NCBI GenBank assembly: GCA_002418705.1
Contig: DIEQ01000076.1
Coordinates: 164 to 14,074, forward strand
DNA length: 13,911 nucleotides
Reading direction: 5' to 3'
Origin: Mageeibacillus sp. UBA5770
Lineage (GTDB): Bacteria > Bacillota_A > Clostridia > Saccharofermentanales > Saccharofermentanaceae
Shown: positions 1-5,126 of the stretch, one piece after another
Position numbering within the stretch: the first letter of the stretch is position 1
How the letters are laid out: every line of letters starts with the position of its first letter
Notes under the pieces: generated by a model
Database searches by the model: none
Told to the model about the DNA's origin: nothing
Seen by the model: only the letters and a program-made list of their open reading frames with translations
Program-made: the position numbers and the translations under genes

Positions 1-22
1 AAAACAGGCTGTTTTGTCTTAA

Positions 23-98
23 AAGTAAACGTCAGGTTAACTTTGTAAGATCCATGGTAAAGATGAGGTCATCAGTTCGATTCTAATTATGGCTCTAA
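23..98 (+). pseudogene. Degenerate tRNA-Thr(GGT)-like sequence
   Basis: The stretch reads like the 3' two-thirds of a tRNA. An anticodon loop ATGGTAA (54-60) carries GGT at 34-36, then GATGAGGTC as distal stem and variable loop, then a T arm with loop TTCGATT (76-82). The spacing from anticodon to T loop is exactly canonical. The T stem pairs at 4 of 5 positions, the anticodon stem at about 3 of 5, and no convincing D arm or 5' acceptor strand is present. There is no CCA after the discriminator. I infer a decayed tRNA-Thr, or a very divergent element-borne tRNA; it is unlikely to be functional. Confidence 0.35.
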
Positions 99-339
99 TT
101 TCAAAGTGCTTGTGCTAGGGTAGTGTGTCCGTGTGCTATTGAGTTGCAATACCTCTCGAAAAGTACTATTCTGTTTTTATTGGCCGCGGACTGAACAATA
201 CTTCGCGGTGCTACTGTGACAAATGAATCTTTCATAACTTTGAGAGCAACAAAGTTTTGCTTAACAGGTTGTCCGAAAAACTGTTGACTTCTCAATCAAG
301 AATGTAAGACGCCAGACGCGATGTTTTCATCATCAATTA
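99..339. other. Non-coding stretch, no feature recognised
   Basis: Between the tRNA-like remnant and the abi promoter I see no gene with a ribosome binding site. The only long reading frame (101-295, minus strand) would need a TTG start, has no Shine-Dalgarno and no recognisable product. Confidence 0.4.
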
Positions 340-368
340 TTGACATAAATGCGTACGAGTGTTAGGGT
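340..368 (+). promoter_or_regulatory. Promoter for the structured RNA and abi gene
   Basis: A perfect -35 TTGACA (340-345), a 17-bp spacer and a weaker -10 TAGGGT (363-368) predict a start near 374-376. An inverted repeat overlaps the -10 and start: GTGT..GGGTA (359-369) faces TACCC..ACAC (380-389). It could be an operator. Confidence 0.55.
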
Positions 369-373
369 ATATG

Positions 374-434
374 CAACAGTACCCCACACGCTTAGGACCT
401 GCAAAGGAACCGCGGACCAGGTGGGGTCTTTTAA
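374..434 (+). ncRNA. Putative AbiF-associated structured RNA / leader with terminator-like hairpin
   Basis: The predicted transcript of about 60 nt is dominated by a 7-bp outer stem, ACCCCAC (381-387) with GTGGGGT (421-427), followed by the U-rich tail CTTTTAATTT. Inside it a second helix can form: GG (395-396) with CC (410-411), then CCT with AGG closing a GCAA tetraloop (398-407). GGACC occurs twice (395-399, 414-418). The RNA sits 20 nt before the abi start codon, so it could be a separate small RNA ending at the terminator, with read-through expressing the toxin-like gene. Abi_2/AbiF proteins are known to occur next to conserved structured RNAs, and some have been described as HEPN toxins with RNA antitoxins related to Cas13 origins. 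That this RNA belongs to that class is inference from position and structure. Confidence 0.5.
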
Positions 435-454
435 TTTATTGGAGAATTGCAATT

Positions 455-1336
455 ATGAGCTTGACGAACCGAGATGATATGAAAAGTCCACTTAGCCTTG
501 ATAAGCAAATTGACTTGCTTGAGTCTAGGGGTTTAGTGATAAGTCGCAGTCGAGAAAGCGCTAAAAATTTGCTTCAACAGACAAATTATTATCGGTTAAG
601 TGCTTATAGCATAGGTTTGCGAGATTGCAATAATTGCTTTATAAAAGATACAACGTTAGAGAAAATATATTCAATTTATTTATTTGATGAAGATTTTCGT
701 CACTTATTATTTGCAGTGATTGAACCGATCGAAATTCGGTTAAGGGCTGAACTTAGTTATAATTTGGCAATAAAATATGGCAATTGTGCTCATTTAAATT
801 CCAGTATTGCTAATGATAAGGGTATGTTCTTTAGATTTCTATCAACATATTACACAGAGGTAAATAAGAAAAAAGAAACAGCTTTTGTTTCTCATCATAT
901 ATCTAAATATGGCGAATTGCCAATATGGGCAGCAGTTGAGCTTTTATCTTTTGGATCATTATCGATGTTCTATTCAAATTTGAATCTTGAAGATAGAAAA
1001 GTTATAGCGGATAATTTCAAAATTGATGTTGCGCGTCTGCCGGGATGGTTGGAATGTTTTTGTGAAGTAAGAAATGCTTGCGCTCATAGCAGCCGAATAT
1101 ATAATAGAATATTTTCAAAAACGCCTAAAATGCACAGCGAATATGAGAAATATAGAGGCAAAAAAATTTTTCAAATTCTAATTATTATTTACCAGATATA
1201 CCAAGGAAAGGGCGTAAAGTGGCAATATTTCTATGATAATCTAGTGCGAATTATCAATTTGCATAAGCAGGATCTAGATCTATCGCTAATGGAATTTCCC
1301 CCAAATTGGGAAGAAATACTTGCTCCAAAATCGTAA
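455..1336 (+). CDS. AbiF-like abortive infection protein (Abi_2 family, HEPN RNase)
   Basis: This 293-residue protein matches the Abi_2/AbiF abortive-infection family in length and in its N-terminal signature (LDKQIDLLESRGL, then NYYRLSAYSIGL at about residues 46-57). Near the C-terminus it carries R206-N-A-C-A-H211, the RNxxxH motif of HEPN ribonucleases, so RNA cleavage leading to growth arrest or defence is the expected role. The start at 455 was chosen over an upstream GTG (359) because GGAGAA (441-446) lies 8 nt before this ATG and the upstream extension would run through the hairpin. A promoter and terminator-like hairpin precede it directly, suggesting an RNA partner or attenuation. 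Base composition is AT-rich like the rest of the island. No protein antitoxin lies next to it. Family assignment is firm; activity and partner are inferred. Confidence 0.85.
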   Translation: MSLTNRDDMKSPLSLDKQIDLLESRGLVISRSRESAKNLLQQTNYYRLSAYSIGLRDCNNCFIKDTTLEKIYSIYLFDEDFRHLLFAVIEPIEIRLRAELSYNLAIKYGNCAHLNSSIANDKGMFFRFLSTYYTEVNKKKETAFVSHHISKYGELPIWAAVELLSFGSLSMFYSNLNLEDRKVIADNFKIDVARLPGWLECFCEVRNACAHSSRIYNRIFSKTPKMHSEYEKYRGKKIFQILIIIYQIYQGKGVKWQYFYDNLVRIINLHKQDLDLSLMEFPPNWEEILAPKS

Positions 1337-1778
1337 CTGTAAATTAGCATCCACAACTAGTCGGAGTTAACCGAAAATGAACAAGAATTCCTTGTTTAAG
1401 AATGCATGTAAAAAACTGATATGACGGAGCTATGATTTTGTGACTATCACTCGCCAAAACTTGATGGCTTTATTGACACGGTTTACTCATCGTCTGAATT
1501 ACGTCTAATTCCTTGCCATTATGAGAAATTAATCATAACTAATCCGTCAAACGGGTGGTTTGCTCCCGTGTGTGACCGCCGGAGTAAAATTGAGCAAAAA
1601 TAATCCGGCGTTGACACATACAATGTTTTGCAAATAAATAACTGTATGACCGCTGAGATTTCGTGTTGAATTTCGTGTTGAATTTATTGGAAAAAGGATG
1701 CATTTTAATGCATTTTTGGGCAGTTTTAAGGCGAAATTTTACACTCCTAGAAACCTGGAAACCCCTGCAAATAAAGGA
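1337..1778. other. Gene-free AT-rich stretch of the island
   Basis: No reading frame here has a credible ribosome binding site or recognisable product. It holds a short hairpin after abi (AACAAG 1380-1385 with CTTGTT 1391-1396), which may be a weak terminator, and a perfect tandem duplication of a 12-bp unit at 1658-1681. I see no insertion-sequence ends. Confidence 0.4.
1658..1681. repeat. Perfect tandem 12-bp repeat, two units
   Basis: ATTTCGTGTTGA occurs at 1658-1669 and immediately again at 1670-1681, followed by a partial third unit (ATTT). Its role is unknown; it may be replication slippage or a protein-binding iteron. Confidence 0.7.
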
Positions 1779-1802
1779 AAAACCGCTCATACGAGCGGTT
1801 TT
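1779..1802 (-). terminator. Intrinsic terminator behind the tRNA 3'-end fossil
   Basis: AAAACCGCTC (1779-1788) and GAGCGGTTTT (1793-1802) form a 10-bp stem with loop ATAC. On the minus strand it is followed by a T-rich tract (TTTTTCCTTTATTT), so the minus strand is the better orientation. It begins a few bases after the CCA of the tRNA-like 3' end, the normal layout of a bacterial tRNA gene. Confidence 0.7.
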
Positions 1803-1807
1803 CGCGT

Positions 1808-1840
1808 TGGCGCTTCGAACAGGAATCGAACCTGTTCCAT
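1808..1840 (-). pseudogene. tRNA 3'-end fragment with encoded CCA
   Basis: On the minus strand a complete T arm is present: ACAGG stem, TTCGATT loop, CCTGT stem, then acceptor strand TCGAAGC, discriminator G and CCA (1810-1808), followed by a terminator. The expected 5' acceptor GCTTCGA, D arm and anticodon arm were not found in the following bases, so the tRNA is truncated at about the variable loop. It is not a copy of the tRNA-Ser at 4150-4240; only the conserved T-loop bases agree. A 3' tRNA fragment of this kind is what a tRNA-integrating element leaves at its distal border. Confidence 0.5.
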
Positions 1841-2016
1841 GTCATCCATTCCGATAATGAACTTTTCTAAATCAAGAAATATGATCCGTAAAAATATGTT
1901 TAAAAATATGATTTCTTCCGATATCTAGCCGCTCTTGAGGGAGATATACACTTATCGTCTGTTTGAATTCGACTTACAAACCGAAGCAATTAAAACACCA
2001 TTATTCAGATAATTTT
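1841..2016. other. Non-coding stretch downstream of hicB
   Basis: No gene is supported. The sequence AAAAATATG is repeated, and AAGAAAT and ATTTCTT face each other across roughly 30 bases, which could fold as an AT-rich hairpin. No good terminator for hicAB was found. Confidence 0.35.
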
Positions 2017-2415
2017 TCATTTCAGATTTAGTTGTTGTTTTAACGCTTCCTGGAGAACGTTTGAGAAATTTACATTTGCAGATGTCGCAATATCATTGAG
2101 CCACGAAGGAATCGTCAATGTTTTTTTTACAGCCCTTGACTCATACTTTCTACGGTACTCAAGACTGTCGAATTCAACCAGAACTAATGTTTGACCAACT
2201 TCAAGATGAATTTCAGTTGGGTCACAAGGTGTTGGAAACTCTTTGTGCAAATCCTCTTTGTATGTTATGTACATCAAGCCCAATGCATCCTTTGACATTT
2301 CATAAGCCTCTTCAAGTGTATCACCTTCTGAGTTACACCCAGAGATATTTGGGAAAAAGATCGAATAACCTTTGTCTTCCTTTTCGAAGATCGCCGGATA
2401 ATATAATTTTTTCAT
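2017..2415 (-). CDS. hicB: HicB antitoxin (type II toxin-antitoxin)
   Basis: The 132-residue protein has the HicB layout. An N-terminal RNase H-like HicB fold opens with YYPAIFEKEDKGYSIFFPNI and GCNSEGDTLEEAYEMSKDAL, where the GD(T)xEEA segment is typical. A C-terminal ribbon-helix-helix region (about residues 95-132, TLTIPSWLNDIA to FSNVLQEALKQQL) should bind DNA. It neutralises the HicA ribonuclease and usually represses the operon. GGAGAGT lies 5 nt before the ATG. It follows hicA on the same strand after a 27-nt gap, the usual toxin-first order of hicAB. The antitoxin is full length and appears intact. Confidence 0.93.
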   Translation of the reverse strand: MKKLYYPAIFEKEDKGYSIFFPNISGCNSEGDTLEEAYEMSKDALGLMYITYKEDLHKEFPTPCDPTEIHLEVGQTLVLVEFDSLEYRRKYESRAVKKTLTIPSWLNDIATSANVNFSNVLQEALKQQLNLK

Positions 2416-2442
2416 TGTGTACTCTCCTATCGGTAGATGGGG

Positions 2443-2634
2443 CTATTTTAGTCCTGCGTCCTTTAATATTCTGTTCTCAGTTCCCTTTTTGAGATCTTTA
2501 TTGTGCATCGGTACAGTAGTTATTTTCCCTGTATGTTCGTTATAGAAAATTGCATGTGATGTACCGTCCTGACGTAGCTTCTTAAATCCATTTTGTTCAA
2601 GATATTTAATCATCTGTTTTGGCGTCATCGGCAT
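2443..2634 (-). CDS. hicA: HicA mRNA interferase toxin
   Basis: This 63-residue protein is a typical small HicA with a dsRBD-like fold: MTPKQMIKYLEQNGFKKLRQ, then the G-T-S-H27 segment with the conserved catalytic histidine, then ITTVPMHNKDLKKGT and a final helix. HicA cleaves mRNA and tmRNA when not held by HicB. The start is supported by GGAGG about 8 nt upstream; a second ATG two codons later is less likely. It is the first gene of the hicAB operon, transcribed from a well-formed promoter at 2658-2686. On an integrated element such a pair probably acts in maintenance or phage defence. Confidence 0.93.
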   Translation of the reverse strand: MPMTPKQMIKYLEQNGFKKLRQDGTSHAIFYNEHTGKITTVPMHNKDLKKGTENRILKDAGLK

Positions 2635-2657
2635 TTAATAGACCTCCATATATGTTT

Positions 2658-2686
2658 ATATTACACGTACTAATACGTATTGTCAA
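2658..2686 (-). promoter_or_regulatory. hicAB promoter with operator palindrome in the spacer
   Basis: On the minus strand, TTGACA (2686-2681), a 17-bp spacer and TAATAT (2663-2658) form a good sigma-A promoter. Within the spacer, ACGTA (2665-2669) and TACGT (2674-2678) form an inverted repeat around CTAA. HicB ribbon-helix-helix domains bind such palindromes, so autorepression is inferred. Confidence 0.7.
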
Positions 2687-2789
2687 ACGGAAAAAACCAT
2701 TTTTTTAACTGACAGGTAAAGAGAAGAGAGCATGATACACAGACAGATGCCATTTGTATTGCAGAAGTTGAGTAACAAAAAAGGCAAAG

Positions 2790-2813
2790 AAAAAAACTCG
2801 TAAAAAAACTCGT
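2790..2813. repeat. Perfect tandem 12-bp repeat beside the integrase gene
   Basis: AAAAAAACTCGT occurs at 2790-2801 and again at 2802-2813, followed by AACTCC, directly downstream of the integrase stop codon. On the minus strand each unit ends in seven T residues. It could be an arm-type recombinase site, part of an unstructured terminator, or slippage; nothing decides between these. Confidence 0.65.
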
Positions 2814-2819
2814 AACTCC

Positions 2820-3965
2820 TTAAGTGTTCATTTGTTCTGAATTTTCTGGAAGTAAGTTTTCAAAGACTTTTGTCATCATTTGTGCAGTTCGTTCTAGTTC
2901 AATAAAAATAGCATGACCATAAACCTCAGACGAGTTCATTGATTCAGTATGACCAAAATACTCCTTAAGTCGCTCCTCAGAAATATGATCTTTAGCATAA
3001 GAATACAGAGTGTGACGCAACTCGTATAAGCTGCAATAGCTTGAAATATTGTGATTTGCCCACTTTCGCCAATCTTTATACACTTGATTTTGTCGCAGCG
3101 GGAATCCAATCCGGCCTTTATTTTGGTCGGGGAAAACATAATCGCTTGTGATGTGAGCAGTGTAATTAAGTTGATCCAAAAGAACCGCTTCAAGCTGGGG
3201 CATCATGCAAATAGTTCGTTGCGCATTATCTGTTTTTCCGGGAGTTATTTCCCCATAATAATTGATTGCCTGTGAAACGGTAATTGAATGCTTTTCAAAA
3301 TCAATGTTTTTGCGTAGCATACCAATTGCTTCACCTGGGCGAAATCCAGATAATACATAGGTGCGAAAAAGATAAATGTTTCTGCATTCGATTTCATTTC
3401 TATTAAACAAATAAGAAATATGATCTGGTGAAAAAAGAATTTTAAGATCCTGCGGCTGTAAGATCCGACGCTTACCTTTGGGTGCATTCTTAAACACATT
3501 GCAGTCAATTTCGGGAATTGAGGATAGAAATTTGCGCTTTTTAGCATACTTGCAAAAATGAATTATTGTACTTCTTATATTTGAAATATACTTATGTGAC
3601 AATCCTTCTTTAGCGGATCGCCTCAGAACAGATTCCCAATCTGCCTCTGTGATTAATGATAATTTCTTGTTTCCAACTAAAGGTCGAATGTGATTTTCTA
3701 CATGTGTGTATCTAGGTCTATAATCTGATTTAGTTGCATATTGCTTTTGAAAAAGGATGTAATTATCCAAGTAAGTAGATAGCTTAGATGAAGCTGATAT
3801 GGTTCCAAGTCGGATCCATTCATCTGCTTTATCTTGGCACATTCGCTTTCCAGTCCGTCCAGGAGTATTGGAGGTAAAAGTTTTTCTTGCACCAGCTTCA
3901 TTATAGGCATTTAGCTGCCATCGATTATATTTTTCTAGCCAATTTGCTTCTGGACGATACGTCAT
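2820..3965 (-). CDS. Tyrosine recombinase (phage/ICE-type integrase)
   Basis: The 381-residue protein has an N-terminal arm-binding-like segment (about 1-55), a SAM-like core-binding domain (about 60-150) and a C-terminal catalytic domain. Visible catalytic residues are R209 (GFRPGEAIG), K244, R317 (ELRHT), H339 (FGHT) and nucleophile Y349 (VYGH). The usual His of the HxxR box is replaced by Y314 (YELR), a substitution known from some active family members such as the XisA/XisC excisases. GGGGG lies a few bases before the ATG. The gene starts 185 bp from the 3' end of tRNA-Ser and is read away from it, typical of a tRNA-integrating island. It has its own promoter with an overlapping palindrome. 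The target is inferred from position; no excisionase gene was recognised in the window. Confidence 0.9.
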   Translation of the reverse strand: MTYRPEANWLEKYNRWQLNAYNEAGARKTFTSNTPGRTGKRMCQDKADEWIRLGTISASSKLSTYLDNYILFQKQYATKSDYRPRYTHVENHIRPLVGNKKLSLITEADWESVLRRSAKEGLSHKYISNIRSTIIHFCKYAKKRKFLSSIPEIDCNVFKNAPKGKRRILQPQDLKILFSPDHISYLFNRNEIECRNIYLFRTYVLSGFRPGEAIGMLRKNIDFEKHSITVSQAINYYGEITPGKTDNAQRTICMMPQLEAVLLDQLNYTAHITSDYVFPDQNKGRIGFPLRQNQVYKDWRKWANHNISSYCSLYELRHTLYSYAKDHISEERLKEYFGHTESMNSSEVYGHAIFIELERTAQMMTKVFENLLPENSEQMNT

Positions 3966-4005
3966 ATAACCCCCTTAAATTCATAGCAAAATATGATCAC
4001 CAAGA

Positions 4006-4034
4006 AATGTAACAAAAATTTGACAAGGTGTCAA
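4006..4034 (-). promoter_or_regulatory. Integrase promoter with palindrome over the -35
   Basis: On the minus strand TTGACA (4034-4029), a 17-bp spacer and TACATT (4011-4006) lie about 40 bases before the integrase ATG. The -35 is one arm of a palindrome, TTGACA-CCT-TGTCAA (4034-4020), which could be a repressor site. Confidence 0.6.
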
Positions 4035-4090
4035 TAAAAATACTATTGATCTAAAGTGAAATATGTTATTATAATTTCATTAGAGGGCGC

Positions 4091-4136
4091 GCGAAAAAGA
4101 ACAATAGCTCTCTGTCTATCGTCCTTTTTCGGCATA
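4091..4136. other. Long inverted repeat between integrase and tRNA-Ser
   Basis: The left arm (GCGAAAAAG then AACAATAG, from about 4091) and right arm (CTATCGTC then CTTTTTCGGC, to about 4136) pair over about 17 bp. The differing positions become G-U wobbles on the minus-strand transcript, so the hairpin is better as minus-strand RNA. It follows the tRNA 3' end and could be its terminator, although no T-run comes after the stem, or a structured part of the attachment region. Confidence 0.5.
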
Positions 4137-4149
4137 TTGAATAATATTG

Positions 4150-4240
4150 TGGCGGAGAAGGAGGGATTCGAACCCTCGTGCCGGTTTCCCGACAAACGCA
4201 TTTCGAGTGCGCCCCGTTATGACCACTTCGATACTTCTCC
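4150..4240 (-). tRNA. tRNA-Ser(CGA)
   Basis: The 91-nt gene has acceptor GGAGAAG pairing with CTTCTCC, discriminator G and an encoded CCA. The anticodon loop CTCGAAA gives anticodon CGA (codon UCG). The long class II variable arm (TGTCGG-GAAA-CCGGCA) and T arm GAGGG-TTCGAAT-CCCTC fit serine tRNA. It has a near-perfect promoter upstream. Its 3' end faces the integrase gene, making it the probable attachment site, with the tRNA restored by the element's own copy of the 3' end. Confidence 0.96.
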
Positions 4241-4291
4241 GTATCGTTTTTGCAGATTAAATGAGCTGTAAGCAGAAATAAACGCCTTTCG

Positions 4292-4320
4292 ATTATAGAG
4301 TGTCATCCTGTCCGCGTCAA
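4292..4320 (-). promoter_or_regulatory. Promoter of tRNA-Ser
   Basis: On the minus strand TTGACG (4320-4315), a 17-bp spacer and a perfect TATAAT (4297-4292) lie about 50 bases before the tRNA 5' end. Confidence 0.8.
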
Positions 4321-4368
4321 GCTGTTGCTGTTAAAGGTTTCTGTATGGGTTCTTAATAAATATCATAA

Positions 4369-4397
4369 TTGGGAGACATTAGAGCACTTAGAATAAT
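4369..4397 (+). promoter_or_regulatory. Possible promoter of the acyltransferase operon
   Basis: TTGGGA (4369-4374), a 17-bp spacer and AATAAT (4392-4397) match 4/6 and 5/6 of the consensus, about 70 bases before the start codon. It is the best candidate in the gap but not strong. Confidence 0.35.
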
Positions 4398-4469
4398 GGT
4401 TGCTCATTTCATAGAAAAGCGATAAGATTATGCGTATTAAAGATTTGTGACAAAGTGCAAAGGGGCCAT

Positions 4470-5126
4470 ATGACCGAGGAGCTAAAGGATATCGTTTATA
4501 GCGATCTTTACCGGTTTACCGGAAATAAAAGACGCCACAACAAAGTTTTCCTGACCTTTGTACAGGAATGGTTATCGAGTCCGGAATTTCGATACCTTAA
4601 CTCATTTCGCCGTACGCAGTATTATTATTTTAAGACGGTCAATTCGCCGAAAAATTTCAGGTATCTGATGAATGTGCTTGCATACCAGTACTTTAATATT
4701 GGACTGAACAGCAAGTCCAGAAAATATCATTTCCAGATTCCATATGAGACGCGGATCGGAAAAGGGTTCTATATTGCACATTACGGCCGGATTATCATTC
4801 ACCCTAAGTCCGTTATCGGACATAATGTTAATATTTCTACGGGAGTTGTTATTGGAACCCAGTTCCGCGGCCCGAGAAAAGGTGCCCCGGATATCGGCAA
4901 CTATGTCTGGATCGGTGCGAATGCCGTCATAGTCGGTAATATACGAGTCGGCAATAATGTCTTGATTGCCCCTGGTGCATACATTAATTTTGATGTACCG
5001 GACAACTCGATTGTCATAGGCAATCCGGGCCTGATTCGAAGGTCGCCGGGAGCCACACTCGGTTATATCAATAATACGATTTTATTCGACGAATATAATG
5101 TTCGTTCAGGGGAGCCTACAAGATGA
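4470..5126 (+). CDS. Hexapeptide-repeat acyltransferase (serine acetyltransferase-like fold)
   Basis: This 218-residue protein ends in a left-handed beta-helix of hexapeptide repeats (about residues 88-188: RIGKGFYI, SVIGHNVNIS, YVWIGANAVIVGNIRVGNNVLIAPGA, with the typical terminal VIGNPG). H104 (YIAHYGR) matches the catalytic His of CysE-type acetyltransferases. The Asp of the CysE Asp-His pair is not conserved (IPYETRIG where CysE has DIHP), and the first 85 residues are not the usual CysE helical domain. I therefore read it as an acetyl-CoA-dependent transferase of unknown acceptor, possibly a glycan, rather than the cysteine enzyme. The ATG at 4470 follows AAAGGGG; an in-frame GTG at 4455 is possible. 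Its stop overlaps the next start (ATGA), so translation is coupled to the aminopeptidase. Confidence 0.8.
   Translation: MTEELKDIVYSDLYRFTGNKRRHNKVFLTFVQEWLSSPEFRYLNSFRRTQYYYFKTVNSPKNFRYLMNVLAYQYFNIGLNSKSRKYHFQIPYETRIGKGFYIAHYGRIIIHPKSVIGHNVNISTGVVIGTQFRGPRKGAPDIGNYVWIGANAVIVGNIRVGNNVLIAPGAYINFDVPDNSIVIGNPGLIRRSPGATLGYINNTILFDEYNVRSGEPTR

Noticed and set aside
101..295. 64-residue minus-strand reading frame
   Set aside because: It needs a TTG start, has no Shine-Dalgarno and no recognisable motif; it lies in a non-coding stretch.
1808..1840. tmRNA 3' end
   Set aside because: The acceptor strand TCGAAGC and G discriminator do not fit the conserved tmRNA end (AGCTCCACCA type), and no tag-coding region is nearby.
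1539..1928. Several short frames (for example with TGIEPVPC or NRNRTCS)
   Set aside because: They run antisense across the tRNA 3' fragment and terminator; such peptide strings are a usual artefact of tRNA sequence read as protein.
2118..2492. 124-residue plus-strand frame
   Set aside because: It is a shadow of hicB and the hicA end, with no ribosome binding site.
4056..4271. 71-residue plus-strand frame containing EGFEPSCRFP
   Set aside because: It is the antisense translation of tRNA-Ser(CGA).
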